Origin: Flavobacteriales bacterium UBA7690
GTDB lineage: Bacteria; Bacteroidota; Bacteroidia; Flavobacteriales_F; PHOS-HE28
Direction: 5' to 3'
Length of the DNA: 28,145 nucleotides
NCBI GenBank assembly: GCA_002482775.1
Contig: DLGQ01000012.1
Span: 88,243 to 116,387, forward strand
Positions within the stretch are counted from its first letter, which is position 1. Every line of letters begins with the position of its first letter. Under the pieces are notes generated by a model. It was given only the letters and a program-made list of their open reading frames with translations, was not told the origin of the DNA and searched no databases. The translations under genes were made by a program, and so were the position numbers. Positions 13,683-22,333 of this stretch are shown piece by piece.

Positions 13683-15500
13683 ATGACCGGGTCGCAGGTA
13701 CGGACGTGTAGAGCTGTCTTGATGGCCCTTGTCCTTTCCGTTCTCGCACTTCCGGGATGGGCCCAGGACGATCGAAGGCTGCGTGCGTGTTTGGATAGCT
13801 GCGATGAAGCGCAACGAACGGGGTCTTTCATTGAAGCCTTGCGCCATGCTGAGCGTGCCGTGGAAGAAGCATCCGCTATGCGGGATAGTGTGTTACTGGC
13901 ATCGGTATTGGCAAGGCGGGGCGAAGTGCGACAGATCAATGGCGACCTCAGCGGCGCGCTGATCGACCTGCACGAGGCACTTCGGATCTACGAGCAGGTG
14001 AAGGACGAAGCCGGGAAAGCCACCGTCTTCAACTCCATCGGTGCGATCCATCACTACGATGGGAATTTCGGGCGCGCGCACCAGTACTACCTCCAAAGCT
14101 TGGCCATCCGCTCACGCATCGGGGGGCCTACGGACATTGCCGTGCTCTATGGCAACCTGGGTTCGGTGTTGGAAGAGATGGGTGCACTGGACAGTGCCTT
14201 GGTCTACCACCGGCGCAACCTGGCCATCCGTCAAGGCATCGGGGAACAGACCTGGATAGCGGTCTGCCTGGCCAACATCGGCGAGAATTTCGACAAGGCC
14301 GGATCGTTCGATAGTGCCCGGCATTACCTGGAAGGAAGCCTCGCCCTGTTGCGCTCCAAGGATGATGTCTACCGGCGTAGCCATGTCACCGGACTGCTTG
14401 GTATGGCTTACCTGCACCACGGTGTTCCGGCGCGCGCGATAGCCTATTGCCGCCAGGCGTTGGACCTAGCGGAAGGGTTGGAGAACATGCCATTGAAAGC
14501 GAAGTGCTACGACTGCTTGTACCAAGCCTACCGGATCACCGGAAGGGATACCGAAGCGCTGCGGTCACTGGAATCGTACAATGCTGCACGCGACAGTTTG
14601 TTCGGCGAGCAACGTGCCAAGGAGAACATGCGCATCGAACTGGAATACGCCTTCGAGCGTGAGCAGTTGGCCGATAGCCTGGCCACGTTGGAGAAGCAGC
14701 GGCAAGCTGAGTTCGCCTACCAACGCAGGATCGCCGGTGAGCGCGACCAGAAGCGCCTTTTCTTTTTCGGAGCGGTGGCGGTGTTGTTGCTCGCTGCTGG
14801 ACTTTGGAGCCGCTTGCGTTACATGCGGCGTTCGCGCAACCTGGTGCAGGTGGAACGTGATCGCAGCGATCGGTTGTTGTTGAACATCCTTCCCAAACCC
14901 ATTGCCGATGAGTTGAAAGAACACGGCAGAGCGCAGGCGAAGGAGGTGGAGGGTGTATCCATCCTCTTCACGGACTTCCACGATTTCACGCGCATGAGCG
15001 AACGGTTGTCAGCCCAGGAACTGGTCGCCGAGATCGATGCCTGTTTCCGCGCCTTCGATGGTATCGCTGCACAGCACGGGTTGGAGAAGATCAAGACCAT
15101 CGGCGATGCGTACATGGCAGCGGGTGGCTTACCTGATCCCCATCCGAAAAGCGCTGCGCGGTCCGTGTTCGCGGCGTTGGAGATGCAGGATTGGGTGAAG
15201 GCCCGTGCTGCGGAGCGCGGTCCTGCGGGGTTGCCGTTCTTCACCATGCGCGCAGGTATCCATACGGGGGCGGTGGTGGCCGGTATCGTGGGCGATAGCA
15301 AGTTCCAATACGATATCTGGGGCGATACGGTGAACACAGCAGCGCACATGGAATCGTCCGGTGCGGTGGGCGAAGTGAACATCAGTGAAGCCACCTATGC
15401 GTTGGTGAAGGAAGAGCCGGGCCTATCCTTTGCAACACGGGGCAGGGTGAAAGCCAAAGGCAAGGGTGAATTGGCGATGTTCTTCGTGGGCCGCGCATGA
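13683..15500 (+). CDS. TPR-containing class III adenylate cyclase, membrane-anchored
   Basis: 605 residues. Signal peptide or anchor at 10-27, then TPR-type helical repeats at about 30-300 that would lie in the periplasm, a coiled coil at about 305-355, a transmembrane helix at about 358-375 (RLFFFGAVAVLLLAAGLW), and a cytosolic cyclase domain at 420-605. Metal-binding Asp431 (FTDFHDFT) and Asp475 (IGDAYM) are present. Lys471 (IKTIGD) and Asp544 (YDIWGD) are the adenine-specifying pair, so ATP rather than GTP is the likely substrate. Asn551 of the transition-state motif is present, but the Arg four residues later is His555 (VNTAAHMES, where VNTASRMES is usual). Activity is therefore uncertain. 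It probably converts periplasmic protein contacts into cAMP. Confidence 0.9.
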   Translation: MTGSQVRTCRAVLMALVLSVLALPGWAQDDRRLRACLDSCDEAQRTGSFIEALRHAERAVEEASAMRDSVLLASVLARRGEVRQINGDLSGALIDLHEALRIYEQVKDEAGKATVFNSIGAIHHYDGNFGRAHQYYLQSLAIRSRIGGPTDIAVLYGNLGSVLEEMGALDSALVYHRRNLAIRQGIGEQTWIAVCLANIGENFDKAGSFDSARHYLEGSLALLRSKDDVYRRSHVTGLLGMAYLHHGVPARAIAYCRQALDLAEGLENMPLKAKCYDCLYQAYRITGRDTEALRSLESYNAARDSLFGEQRAKENMRIELEYAFEREQLADSLATLEKQRQAEFAYQRRIAGERDQKRLFFFGAVAVLLLAAGLWSRLRYMRRSRNLVQVERDRSDRLLLNILPKPIADELKEHGRAQAKEVEGVSILFTDFHDFTRMSERLSAQELVAEIDACFRAFDGIAAQHGLEKIKTIGDAYMAAGGLPDPHPKSAARSVFAALEMQDWVKARAAERGPAGLPFFTMRAGIHTGAVVAGIVGDSKFQYDIWGDTVNTAAHMESSGAVGEVNISEATYALVKEEPGLSFATRGRVKAKGKGELAMFFVGRA

Positions 15501-15561
15501 TCATCGTCTGCCACTGACCTGCTGTTGCGGAAGCCCATGTCAGCACTGGTATGGAGAAAGA

Positions 15562-15591
15562 AGAAGCCCCAGGATCGCTCCCGGGGCTTCT
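15562..15591. terminator. Bidirectional terminator between cyclase and prolyl oligopeptidase
   Basis: AGAAGCCCC and GGGGCTTCT form a 9-bp stem, with two more pairs after a mismatch. On the minus strand the hairpin is followed by TCTTTCTCC, giving a weak U-rich tail for the gene at 15613. On the plus strand it lies 62 bp after the cyclase stop. The two genes converge, so a shared terminator makes sense. Confidence 0.8.
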
Positions 15592-15612
15592 GTGATCACA
15601 TGCAGCTAAAGC

Positions 15613-17793
15613 TCACTTCTTTGGTGCTTCGGCTTTGTCGAACTTCGGTGTAACACCGGTGTGGTGGAAGAAGAAGGCATACTTGTCCGCCACCTCTTCG
15701 ATGATCTTGCTCGTTGGTTTTCCCGCGCCATGCCCGGCATCCACGGCCACACGGATCAACACGGGGGCGTCACCTTGTTGCACCTCTTGCAGCGCACTGA
15801 TGAATTTGAAGCTGTGCGCAGGTACCACACGGTCGTCATGGTCACCGGTCATCACCATGGTAGCCGGGTACTTCATCGGCTTGGCATTGTGCAAGGGCGA
15901 GTACTTCATCAGGTAGTCCAGTTCTTCTTTGCTGTTCTCGGCGTTGCCGTATTCGGGCACCCAGCCGAACCCTGCGGTGAATTTCTGGTAGCGCAGCATG
16001 TCCAGCACACCCACTTCGGGGAAGGCCACTTGGAAGAGTTCGGGGCGCTGCGTCATCACCGCACCTACGAGCAATCCACCGTTGCTGCCACCGTTGATGG
16101 CGAGGTGCTTGCTATCCGTCCAGTTCATTGCCATAAGGTATTCAGCTGCGGCGATGAAATCATCGAACACGTTCTGTTTCTTCTCCTTCATGCCGGCCTT
16201 GTGCCAGTCCTCGCCGTATTCGCCGCCGCCACGCAGGCTGGGTTGCGCGAACACACCGCCTTGTTCCAGAAGCAGCATGCGGCTCGTGCTGAAGCTCGGG
16301 CTCAAGCTCACATTGAAACCACCGTAGGCGTAAAGCATCGTCGGGTTCTTGCCGTTCTTCTCCACACCTTTCTTGTACACGATGAACATGGGGATCTTCG
16401 TGCCATCCTTGCTGGGATAGAAGACCTGTTCGGTGACGAACTGTGAAGGATCGAACTTCAGTTCAGGGCGGTTGAACACTTCGCTCTTGCCGGTGGCGTA
16501 GTCGTATTTGAAGATCGTGCCCGGATCGGTGAACGAGGTGAAGCTGTAGAAGCTGAACGTATGACCGCGCTCCCCGCCGAAACCACCGGCGCTACCGATG
16601 CCTGGCAGTTCCACTTCCTTCATGTCCGATCCATCGGCGTTGCACCGGAAGATGCGCGTGGTGGCATCTTTCAGGTAGTCGGCGAAGAGCAGGCCACCAC
16701 CGGTGCTCACGCTTTGCAGCAGTTCCTCTTTTTGCGGGATCACATCCTTCCACGCATCCTTGGCGGGTTTCTTCGGATCCACGGCCACGAGGCGGTAACG
16801 TGGTGCATCCACATCCGTCATCACCAGGAGTTTGTCGCTCTTCGGCTCGTAGGCTACGATGCTCGTCTTCTGTTCGAAGCCCGCTTGCAGCGTTACCCAC
16901 TTCGTTGCAGGGGTAGGTATCCCACCGCTGCGCAGATCGTGGTAGTACTGTTCGAATCCGTTGGTGCCGGTGCTTACATAGAGCGTGGCGAATTCCTCGC
17001 CCTCGGTGACACCCACGCCCACGTAGAGGTCGCCGTTCTGTGTGTTCTCCCACACCAGCGCATCCTTCTCTTGTGGATCGCCGAGCTTATGGTAGTACAC
17101 CTTCTGGAATCGGCTAGCAGCGCTCAGCTCCGTGCCTTTTGCCGGGGTGGGGTAGCGGCTGTAGAAGAAGCCATCCTTGTACCAAGCCGCACCGCTGAAC
17201 TTGCACCACTTGAGCTCGTCGGAGGTCTGCTTCATGGTGCTGAGGTCGTACACGGTGATGTCCTGCCAGTCGCTGCCGGCGTGGCTTACACCAACGGCCA
17301 TGTAGCGGTGGTCCGTGCTTGTGCCGATAGGGCTGAAGGTGGTGGTACCCTTGGGGTCGATGGCGTTGGGGTCGATGAAGACCTCATCTTTTCCATCCAG
17401 TCCTTTGCGCACGGTGATCACACTTTGGTTCTGCAAGCCGCTGTTCTTCCAGATGAAGTACAGTTCGCCCACACGCATCGGTCCGCCGAGCTTGGGGAAG
17501 TCGTACAACTGTTCGAATCGTTTGGCGAGATCCGCACGGAAGGGGATGGTGGCCAAGTGCTCATCGGTGAGGCCGTTCTGGAGCTTCACCCATGCAGCGG
17601 TCTCTGCGCTGGTGTCGTTCTCCAGCCAACGGTAGGGGTCGGCCACGAAGGTGCCATGGAGGCTGTCTCCGGCAAGGCTGTCTTTACGCGTTCGGGGATA
17701 GTTCATCTTTTCGGATGTCTGCTTCGCGTCTCCGCCACCGCATGCGGCGAACAGAGCAGCGCTGGCTGCAAGAAGGAGTTGTTTGTGTGCCAT
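15613..17793 (-). CDS. Prolyl oligopeptidase family serine peptidase (S9A), lipoprotein
   Basis: 726 residues from the ATG at 17793; five in-frame codons upstream are also open. I chose 17793 because it starts at the lipoprotein signal (MAHKQLLLAASAALFAAC, probable lipid-modified Cys18) and because the promoter box at 17813-17820 is too close to the longer start. The N-terminal beta-propeller (about 70-420) precedes the alpha/beta-hydrolase domain. The catalytic triad is Ser570 (GGSNGG), Asp654 (GDHDDRVVP) and His688 (DAGHGAGK). The family cleaves short peptides after proline. Lipidation suggests it works at the periplasmic face of a membrane or on the cell surface. It is closed by the terminator at 15562-15591. 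Confidence 0.95.
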   Translation of the reverse strand: MAHKQLLLAASAALFAACGGGDAKQTSEKMNYPRTRKDSLAGDSLHGTFVADPYRWLENDTSAETAAWVKLQNGLTDEHLATIPFRADLAKRFEQLYDFPKLGGPMRVGELYFIWKNSGLQNQSVITVRKGLDGKDEVFIDPNAIDPKGTTTFSPIGTSTDHRYMAVGVSHAGSDWQDITVYDLSTMKQTSDELKWCKFSGAAWYKDGFFYSRYPTPAKGTELSAASRFQKVYYHKLGDPQEKDALVWENTQNGDLYVGVGVTEGEEFATLYVSTGTNGFEQYYHDLRSGGIPTPATKWVTLQAGFEQKTSIVAYEPKSDKLLVMTDVDAPRYRLVAVDPKKPAKDAWKDVIPQKEELLQSVSTGGGLLFADYLKDATTRIFRCNADGSDMKEVELPGIGSAGGFGGERGHTFSFYSFTSFTDPGTIFKYDYATGKSEVFNRPELKFDPSQFVTEQVFYPSKDGTKIPMFIVYKKGVEKNGKNPTMLYAYGGFNVSLSPSFSTSRMLLLEQGGVFAQPSLRGGGEYGEDWHKAGMKEKKQNVFDDFIAAAEYLMAMNWTDSKHLAINGGSNGGLLVGAVMTQRPELFQVAFPEVGVLDMLRYQKFTAGFGWVPEYGNAENSKEELDYLMKYSPLHNAKPMKYPATMVMTGDHDDRVVPAHSFKFISALQEVQQGDAPVLIRVAVDAGHGAGKPTSKIIEEVADKYAFFFHHTGVTPKFDKAEAPKK

Positions 17794-17812
17794 CGAGGGG
17801 TTTTGCAAGGCG

Positions 17813-17820
17813 CAAAAGTA
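17813..17820 (-). promoter_or_regulatory. -7 box of the prolyl oligopeptidase gene
   Basis: Read on the minus strand, TACTTTTG fits TAnnTTTG exactly and gives a leader of about 14 nt before the ATG at 17793. A -33 TTG is not seen. It overlaps the T-rich tail of the terminator at 17824-17846. Confidence 0.5.
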
Positions 17821-17823
17821 GAA

Positions 17824-17846
17824 GCCCGCCGCTGGTGGCGACGGGC
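17824..17846 (-). terminator. Intrinsic terminator of the HisKA_2 histidine kinase gene
   Basis: On the minus strand GCCCGTCGC-CACCA-GCGGCGGGC forms a stem of eight pairs with one mismatch, followed by TTCTACTTTTG. It lies 28 bp after the stop at 17874. Confidence 0.7.
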
Positions 17847-17873
17847 GTGGTGCGTGATGGATGGTTGCGGTGG

Positions 17874-19187
17874 TCAGGCGCGCTTGCGGCGTTCCTGTTG
17901 GATGGTGACCAGCTCGTACACGGTTCCCGGTCCGGGGACCAGGTCTATACTGGTGTTCAGCTGGCCGGCGAGCGTATGGATCAGATCCATGCCCAGGCTA
18001 TCGTGGCGTTCCCATTTGTTGCGGTCGGGGAGTCCCACACCATCGTCGCCCAAGCGCATGTGCAATCCGCTTTCGTCGCCGTCGATGTGTACGATGATGG
18101 TGCCTTGCTTGCGGCCTTTGAAGGCGTACTTCAAGGAATTGGAGATCACTTCGTTTATGATCAACCCTAGGGGGATCAGCGTTTCCACGCTCATGGTGGG
18201 CACGTTGATGCGCACGTCCATATCCAGCTTGATGTCGATGGTGTACGCGTAGCAGAGGTCGCGTGTGAGGTGGGAGAGGTAGCTGCTCACATCGATGTTC
18301 GCGAGGTCCTTGCTCAGGTAGGTCTGCTCGTGCACCAGGGCCATGGCGCTCACGCGGTTCACACATTCGTTGAACAGCTCGGCGGTCTTGGGGTCCTTCA
18401 CCTGGTCCATCTGGAAACGGATCAGGCTTTTCACGATCTGCAGGTTGTTCTTCACCCGGTGGTGTATCTCCTTCAGCATCACTTCCTTCTCCTCCTTGCT
18501 CAACATGGTCTCGCGCAGTTCCTTGTTGGCGTGCTCCAGGTTCTGGCGAGCGATGTCGAGTTGTTCGGTTCGCAGGCGGCTTTGCAGCAAGAGCTTGTTG
18601 CTCATGCCTACGAGCCAGGCGAACACTACGGCGAGCAAGCATGCTGCGATCAGCAGGAACTGGGCTTCGTCCCAGCGGTCGGAAAGGGTTGCGGTGTGTG
18701 TGCCGAGCCCCTGCTCATGCACGTGGCGCGTGGTGCGTTCAATGGCACTTTGCGCGCGCTGAAGCATGAATTGGAACACCACCTCGTTCGGACGCTGTTC
18801 CACTACGGAAGCATCCGAAGCCATGGCCTGGGCATGGAGGGAATCGGCCTGGTGGAGCAGGATGTCCATGGAACCGGGCAGTTCGGTCATGCCCGGCGTG
18901 TTCCGGAAACGAACACCGAGCTGAGCGATCTCCGCACGCACTTCGGCCAGTTCGGTAGGCCACCTGTATTGCCGGGTGCCCACATCCATCCGGTGCGTCA
19001 GGCTCAGTTGGTGTATGGAACCGCTCAACCGGCTCAGTTCGTCCAAGAGTTGTACGTCCTGGGTTATCTTCTGCTGCAACTGGCGCGAGCGGGATACCAG
19101 GATGAGGCCATAGACGATGAAGACCGACACCAATGCCACAGCGGCAATGGGCCAGGAACGTGCGGAAATGCGCTTGAATAGATCCAT
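17874..19187 (-). CDS. Membrane sensor histidine kinase, HisKA_2/HATPase type
   Basis: 437 residues. Two transmembrane helices (about 12-32 and 176-196) enclose a periplasmic, mostly helical sensor region of about 140 residues. A coiled-coil linker (about 200-235) leads to the dimerisation and phosphoacceptor box EIHHRVKNNLQIV (241-252), the HisKA_2 signature. The ATPase domain has NEVISNSLKYAF (N-box, Asn346) and DDGVGLP (381-387). Family members phosphorylate a response regulator in reply to an extracellular signal. No regulator gene adjoins it, so the partner is elsewhere; the two regulators at 21483-22299 belong to another run. It ends at a terminator and starts 39 bp downstream of the DUF4468-like gene, on the same strand. 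Confidence 0.92.
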   Translation of the reverse strand: MDLFKRISARSWPIAAVALVSVFIVYGLILVSRSRQLQQKITQDVQLLDELSRLSGSIHQLSLTHRMDVGTRQYRWPTELAEVRAEIAQLGVRFRNTPGMTELPGSMDILLHQADSLHAQAMASDASVVEQRPNEVVFQFMLQRAQSAIERTTRHVHEQGLGTHTATLSDRWDEAQFLLIAACLLAVVFAWLVGMSNKLLLQSRLRTEQLDIARQNLEHANKELRETMLSKEEKEVMLKEIHHRVKNNLQIVKSLIRFQMDQVKDPKTAELFNECVNRVSAMALVHEQTYLSKDLANIDVSSYLSHLTRDLCYAYTIDIKLDMDVRINVPTMSVETLIPLGLIINEVISNSLKYAFKGRKQGTIIVHIDGDESGLHMRLGDDGVGLPDRNKWERHDSLGMDLIHTLAGQLNTSIDLVPGPGTVYELVTIQQERRKRA

Positions 19188-19226
19188 GCGGAACCCGTTG
19201 AACGTGCTCCGCAGCCGGTGGTTACA

Positions 19227-19781
19227 TCAGGGTTCGATATGGGCGCGAATGCGTGCTTCGTAGGCTTGGAGCAACTGGCCTATCCGCTCTTCGGAGGCGG
19301 TCCTCAATTCGCCATGCAGCCGCACGATGTTTGCCCGGCCGAGGCCTCTGGCTTTGTACGCGTCCTGGTCGGCCCGCATCAGTTGTTTCAGGTGGATGCC
19401 ACCGGTGGCGGTGTTGCGGTTGCCGGTATGCTGCATATTGGTCACCGTCATCCGGCATTCGCCCGCCCGGGTCTGTATCTGTACATGGTAGCTGATAGTG
19501 CCCATGCTCTCTTCGCGACCCGTGAGCATGGTGGAACGGAAATTCAGTCGTGCCGTGGCCTCGATCACCCCGGTCGTACGGTCGCTGTGGATGATCTTGG
19601 CGCCGGGTTCTTTCCCGAAGGTCCATGTCCAGGCATCCAACGCACGGTCGAAGAACTGCCCGGCGTTGAGCGGCGCTGTCATGGAGCGGGAAAAGCTCAG
19701 CGCGGTGCCCGAAGCCACCGGCCCTTGTGCCCACGACACCCCCGCGAGGAGAAGGGCAAAGGGAAAAAGGCGGAAGCGCAT
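19227..19781 (-). CDS. DUF4468-like secreted protein
   Basis: 184 residues from the ATG at 19781; the frame also has a TTG four codons upstream. Signal peptide MRFRLFPFALLLAGVSWA with cleavage before QG. The pattern of an FDRALDAW-like helix, an acidic KIIHSDRTTGVIEATARLNF strand pair and a following ISYHVQIQT strand resembles DUF4468, a TBP-like fold common in Bacteroidetes. This is pattern recognition, not a search. The molecular role is unknown. It precedes the histidine kinase gene on the same strand and may share its transcript. Confidence 0.65.
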   Translation of the reverse strand: MRFRLFPFALLLAGVSWAQGPVASGTALSFSRSMTAPLNAGQFFDRALDAWTWTFGKEPGAKIIHSDRTTGVIEATARLNFRSTMLTGREESMGTISYHVQIQTRAGECRMTVTNMQHTGNRNTATGGIHLKQLMRADQDAYKARGLGRANIVRLHGELRTASEERIGQLLQAYEARIRAHIEP

Positions 19782-19822
19782 GGTGGGTTGCAAGTTAGCG
19801 GTGGGCGGGTTTGTCCGGCTGC

Positions 19823-19830
19823 TACATTTG
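19823..19830 (+). promoter_or_regulatory. -7 box of the NYN/cold-shock gene
   Basis: TACATTTG, identical to the -7 box at 26041-26048, lies 18 bases before the ATG at 19849. A TTTG occurs only 9 bp upstream, so no proper -33 element is visible. Confidence 0.45.
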
Positions 19831-19848
19831 GAGCCTTATCCATGATCC

Positions 19849-20793
19849 ATGCCAGTTACGAATACAGGTTCACGCAGCGTTAAAGTGGGGGTGTTCTATG
19901 ATGGGAGTTATTACACCCACGTAAGTAATTATTACAACTACGTTCATGCGCACCGCCGCCGCATCCACATCGGTGGCTTGCACGATTTCGTGAAGCACAT
20001 GGTGGCCGAGCGGGAAGGCACCCGTCCGAACCTCTGCCACATCATCGATGCGCATTTTTTCCGGGGAAGGTTCACCGCCCGCGAGGCGAACGAGAAGCCG
20101 AACCAACTTTACTACGACCGGGTCTTCGATGATGTGCTGATGTACAACAACGTGCAGACACACTACTTGCCGTTAAAGGACATGATGGGGCGCAAGAAGG
20201 AGAAGGGCATTGATGTGCTGATGGCACTGGAGACCTACGAGCTTTGTATGCTGAAACGGTATGACGTGGTGGTCCTTGTTGCCTCCGATGGCGACCATGT
20301 ACCGCTGGTGCGCAAACTGCACGCCTTGGGTTGCAAGACCATGCTGTTGGGATGGGATTTCGAATTCACCGATGCGGAAAGCGGGGAACTGCAGTACACC
20401 CGTACCAGCACGGATCTATGGAATGAGGTTTCGTACCCGATGCAGATGCACGACCTCATCGAAGAGGGGTTGAAGGAGGATGATGAGCTGATCCGTGAGT
20501 TCTTCGTGATGCGGGAATCACCGGTACGCGACCTGGACGAGAACGGAGTTTCCACTACGGAGGTGGATGACACCCGGCACAGGAGCACCGTGATGAGCGT
20601 GATGAACGGATACGGCTTCATCCGGTTCCCGGACAACAACCTGTTCTTCCTGCGAGAGGATCTGGAAGATGCCGAGTTCGGGGATCTGCGTATCGGCGAC
20701 GAACTTGAGTTCAACGTGGCCGTTAACAACCGCGGGCAACGTGTTGCCCGGCACATCAAGCGCGTACCCCAACTGGAGGACGCTCCAGCCTAG
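19849..20793 (+). CDS. NYN domain (LabA/DUF88-like) protein fused to a cold-shock domain
   Basis: 314 residues. The N-terminal NYN (PIN-like) nuclease domain (about 11-195) has the expected acidic residues Asp18 (VFYDGSY), Asp122 (KGIDVLM), and Asp147 and Asp149 (VASDGDHVPL), which would hold metal for RNA cleavage. An acidic linker (about 205-245) leads to a cold-shock/OB-fold domain at 246-306 (VMNGYGFIRF, NNLFFLREDL). The fusion suggests a ribonuclease that carries its own single-strand RNA-binding module. The real target is unknown. It converges with the kinase gene at 20790, and their stop codons overlap in a CTAG. Confidence 0.88.
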   Translation: MPVTNTGSRSVKVGVFYDGSYYTHVSNYYNYVHAHRRRIHIGGLHDFVKHMVAEREGTRPNLCHIIDAHFFRGRFTAREANEKPNQLYYDRVFDDVLMYNNVQTHYLPLKDMMGRKKEKGIDVLMALETYELCMLKRYDVVVLVASDGDHVPLVRKLHALGCKTMLLGWDFEFTDAESGELQYTRTSTDLWNEVSYPMQMHDLIEEGLKEDDELIREFFVMRESPVRDLDENGVSTTEVDDTRHRSTVMSVMNGYGFIRFPDNNLFFLREDLEDAEFGDLRIGDELEFNVAVNNRGQRVARHIKRVPQLEDAPA

Positions 20794-21479
20794 GTCGTTG
20801 CAGGAAGGCGCAGCAGGAAGGTGCAGCCGTGCCCTTCGCCAAGGCTGGAAACGCTGAGTTCTCCGTGGTGGGCACGGGCCCATTCTGCTGCACGGGCGAG
20901 GGTGCCCCGACCTTGTGCTTCACCTGCCGTGGGCCTATTACTTAACCAGGCGAAGCGGGTGAAGATCCGATCGAGGTCTTCTGGAACCAGACCAGTGCCT
21001 TCGTCGCGGACGGATAATTCCACCATATCACCAACAGAACGTAGGTTGATATGGATGGTGGTGCCGGTCCCGGAGAACTTGGATGCATTGGAGAACAAGG
21101 CGTCCAGTAGATCCCCGATGATGCGCGCGTCGACCAGCACATGGATGTCGTGGTCAAGGTCCAGCGCGATCGTTTGTCGCTTCCGATCGGTCCGGTGGCC
21201 GATCAATTCGATACGCTCGCGCACCAAGGTGGCCAAGTGTACCATATGGACCACGGGGACCACGGTGCCGCGTTCCACACCGAAGTCGTCCATGACACGT
21301 TCCACCTCGCGCAGTGCTTTGAAGAATTGCTGCTCGCCATAGAGGACGAATTCCGCGCGTTCCTCAGCGGTCCCTTCCTCCTTCAAGTGCGTGAGCACTT
21401 GCTGTAGGCCGATCAACCGGTTGCGCAGGTCGTGCGCGAAGGTGTGCAGGCGTTCCGCTTGTTCGGGGCTCGCCTTCAT
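20790..21479 (-). CDS. Cytosolic histidine kinase without sensor domain
   Basis: 229 residues, no transmembrane segment and no recognised input domain. His16 sits in FAHDLRNRLIGLQQ; the residue after RN is Arg where HisKA kinases usually have Pro. The ATPase part shows the N-box NASKFSGTG (Asn131), the G1 box RDEGTGL (158-164), the F-box region RIFTRF (171-176) and a G2 box reduced to QGRGTLARAAEWA (189-201). It is the last gene of the run that starts with DUF486 and Kef, with a 3-bp gap to the preceding regulator. It is probably fed by protein contacts and passes phosphate to the regulators at 21483 and 21874. Confidence 0.88.
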   Translation of the reverse strand: MKASPEQAERLHTFAHDLRNRLIGLQQVLTHLKEEGTAEERAEFVLYGEQQFFKALREVERVMDDFGVERGTVVPVVHMVHLATLVRERIELIGHRTDRKRQTIALDLDHDIHVLVDARIIGDLLDALFSNASKFSGTGTTIHINLRSVGDMVELSVRDEGTGLVPEDLDRIFTRFAWLSNRPTAGEAQGRGTLARAAEWARAHHGELSVSSLGEGHGCTFLLRLPATT

Positions 21480-21482
21480 GGC

Positions 21483-21851
21483 TTAGACCGAGGTGCGCAC
21501 GAAGCGTTGAAGCATGTCCTCCAGACTATCTGCATTGATCGGCTTGCTCAGGTATTGGCAATCGTTCAACGCGTGAATGGCGGAAATGATCTCCGGCTTG
21601 GTGCTGGCTGTAAGGAACAGGATGGGGATCTGGTTGTTCACCTGGATCTCCTTGGCCAATTCCAAGCCCGTCTTGGTGCCTTTGAGGTAGATGTCCATGA
21701 TGATCAGGTCGGGTAGGGCGATGGCGAGCTGCGCCTCCGCTTCTTCCGAACTGCGTGCGGTGCCGATAACGTCGAAACCCATGCGTTCCAGTTGCAGGCG
21801 ATAGCCGAACGAGATGATGGTTTCGTCTTCGATGATGAGTATCTTCTTCAT
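21483..21851 (-). CDS. Single-domain response regulator (CheY-like)
   Basis: 122 residues from the ATG at 21851, chosen because MKKILIIEDE is the normal first strand. The open frame begins upstream, but its extra residues overlap the previous gene. Acidic pocket Glu8-Asp9, phosphoacceptor Asp53 (IIMDIYL), Thr81 (LFLTAS) and Lys103 (LSKPINA) are all present. No output domain. The stop is 3 bp before the kinase start. It resembles receivers that pair with orphan kinases to shuttle phosphate. Confidence 0.93.
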   Translation of the reverse strand: MKKILIIEDETIISFGYRLQLERMGFDVIGTARSSEEAEAQLAIALPDLIIMDIYLKGTKTGLELAKEIQVNNQIPILFLTASTKPEIISAIHALNDCQYLSKPINADSLEDMLQRFVRTSV

Positions 21852-21873
21852 GGAGCGGGAGAGGTTGTGAGAG

Positions 21874-22299
21874 TTAAGCCGTGCGTAATCGATCGTGTTC
21901 GCGTACCACCCGTTCGTAGCTATCCACGCTAAGGGCTTTCTCCACATAGCCGATCACGGAGCGGAACGAGAGCGCCTTTTCGAGGTCCGCCGGCCGGTTG
22001 CTGCTGGAGAACATCACCACGGAAGTACAGCCGTTCGGTAGCAGGCCTTCCGATTCGCAGGTGGCCAACAGGTCGAAGCCGGTATGCTTGGGCATGTTGA
22101 TGTCCACGAACATCAGGTCAGGTAGTTCGCCTTTGTCGCGCAGGTAATCCAGCGCTTCATCGGCGGAGGTGAAACACGTTAGTCGTCCAATATGGCCGGC
22201 CTTCTTCAACACCAACTTCGTAACGAAGTTGCAATCATCCTCATCGTCGACCAACATGATGTGGTCGACAGCTGGGCTCACATAAGTAGGGTGTGACAT
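21874..22299 (-). CDS. Single-domain response regulator (Rcp1-like)
   Basis: 141 residues from the ATG at 22299; an upstream TTG at 22311 is also in frame. The receiver has the acidic residues VDDEDD (18-23), phosphoacceptor Asp66 (MFVDINMP), a VVMFSSS strand and a conserved Lys (VEKALS). No output domain follows. The longer insertions around the acidic cluster resemble Rcp1-type receivers common in Bacteroidetes. It sits between Kef and the second regulator, with gaps of 34 and 22 bp. Confidence 0.92.
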   Translation of the reverse strand: MSHPTYVSPAVDHIMLVDDEDDCNFVTKLVLKKAGHIGRLTCFTSADEALDYLRDKGELPDLMFVDINMPKHTGFDLLATCESEGLLPNGCTSVVMFSSSNRPADLEKALSFRSVIGYVEKALSVDSYERVVREHDRLRTA

Positions 22300-22333
22300 C
22301 GGGCCTTGCAACGGGAAAGGCCGGTGGTAAGTT

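Noticed and set aside
16561..18252. 563-codon plus-strand frame across the oligopeptidase and kinase genes
   Set aside because: It spans two genuine minus-strand genes and a terminator; a shadow frame.
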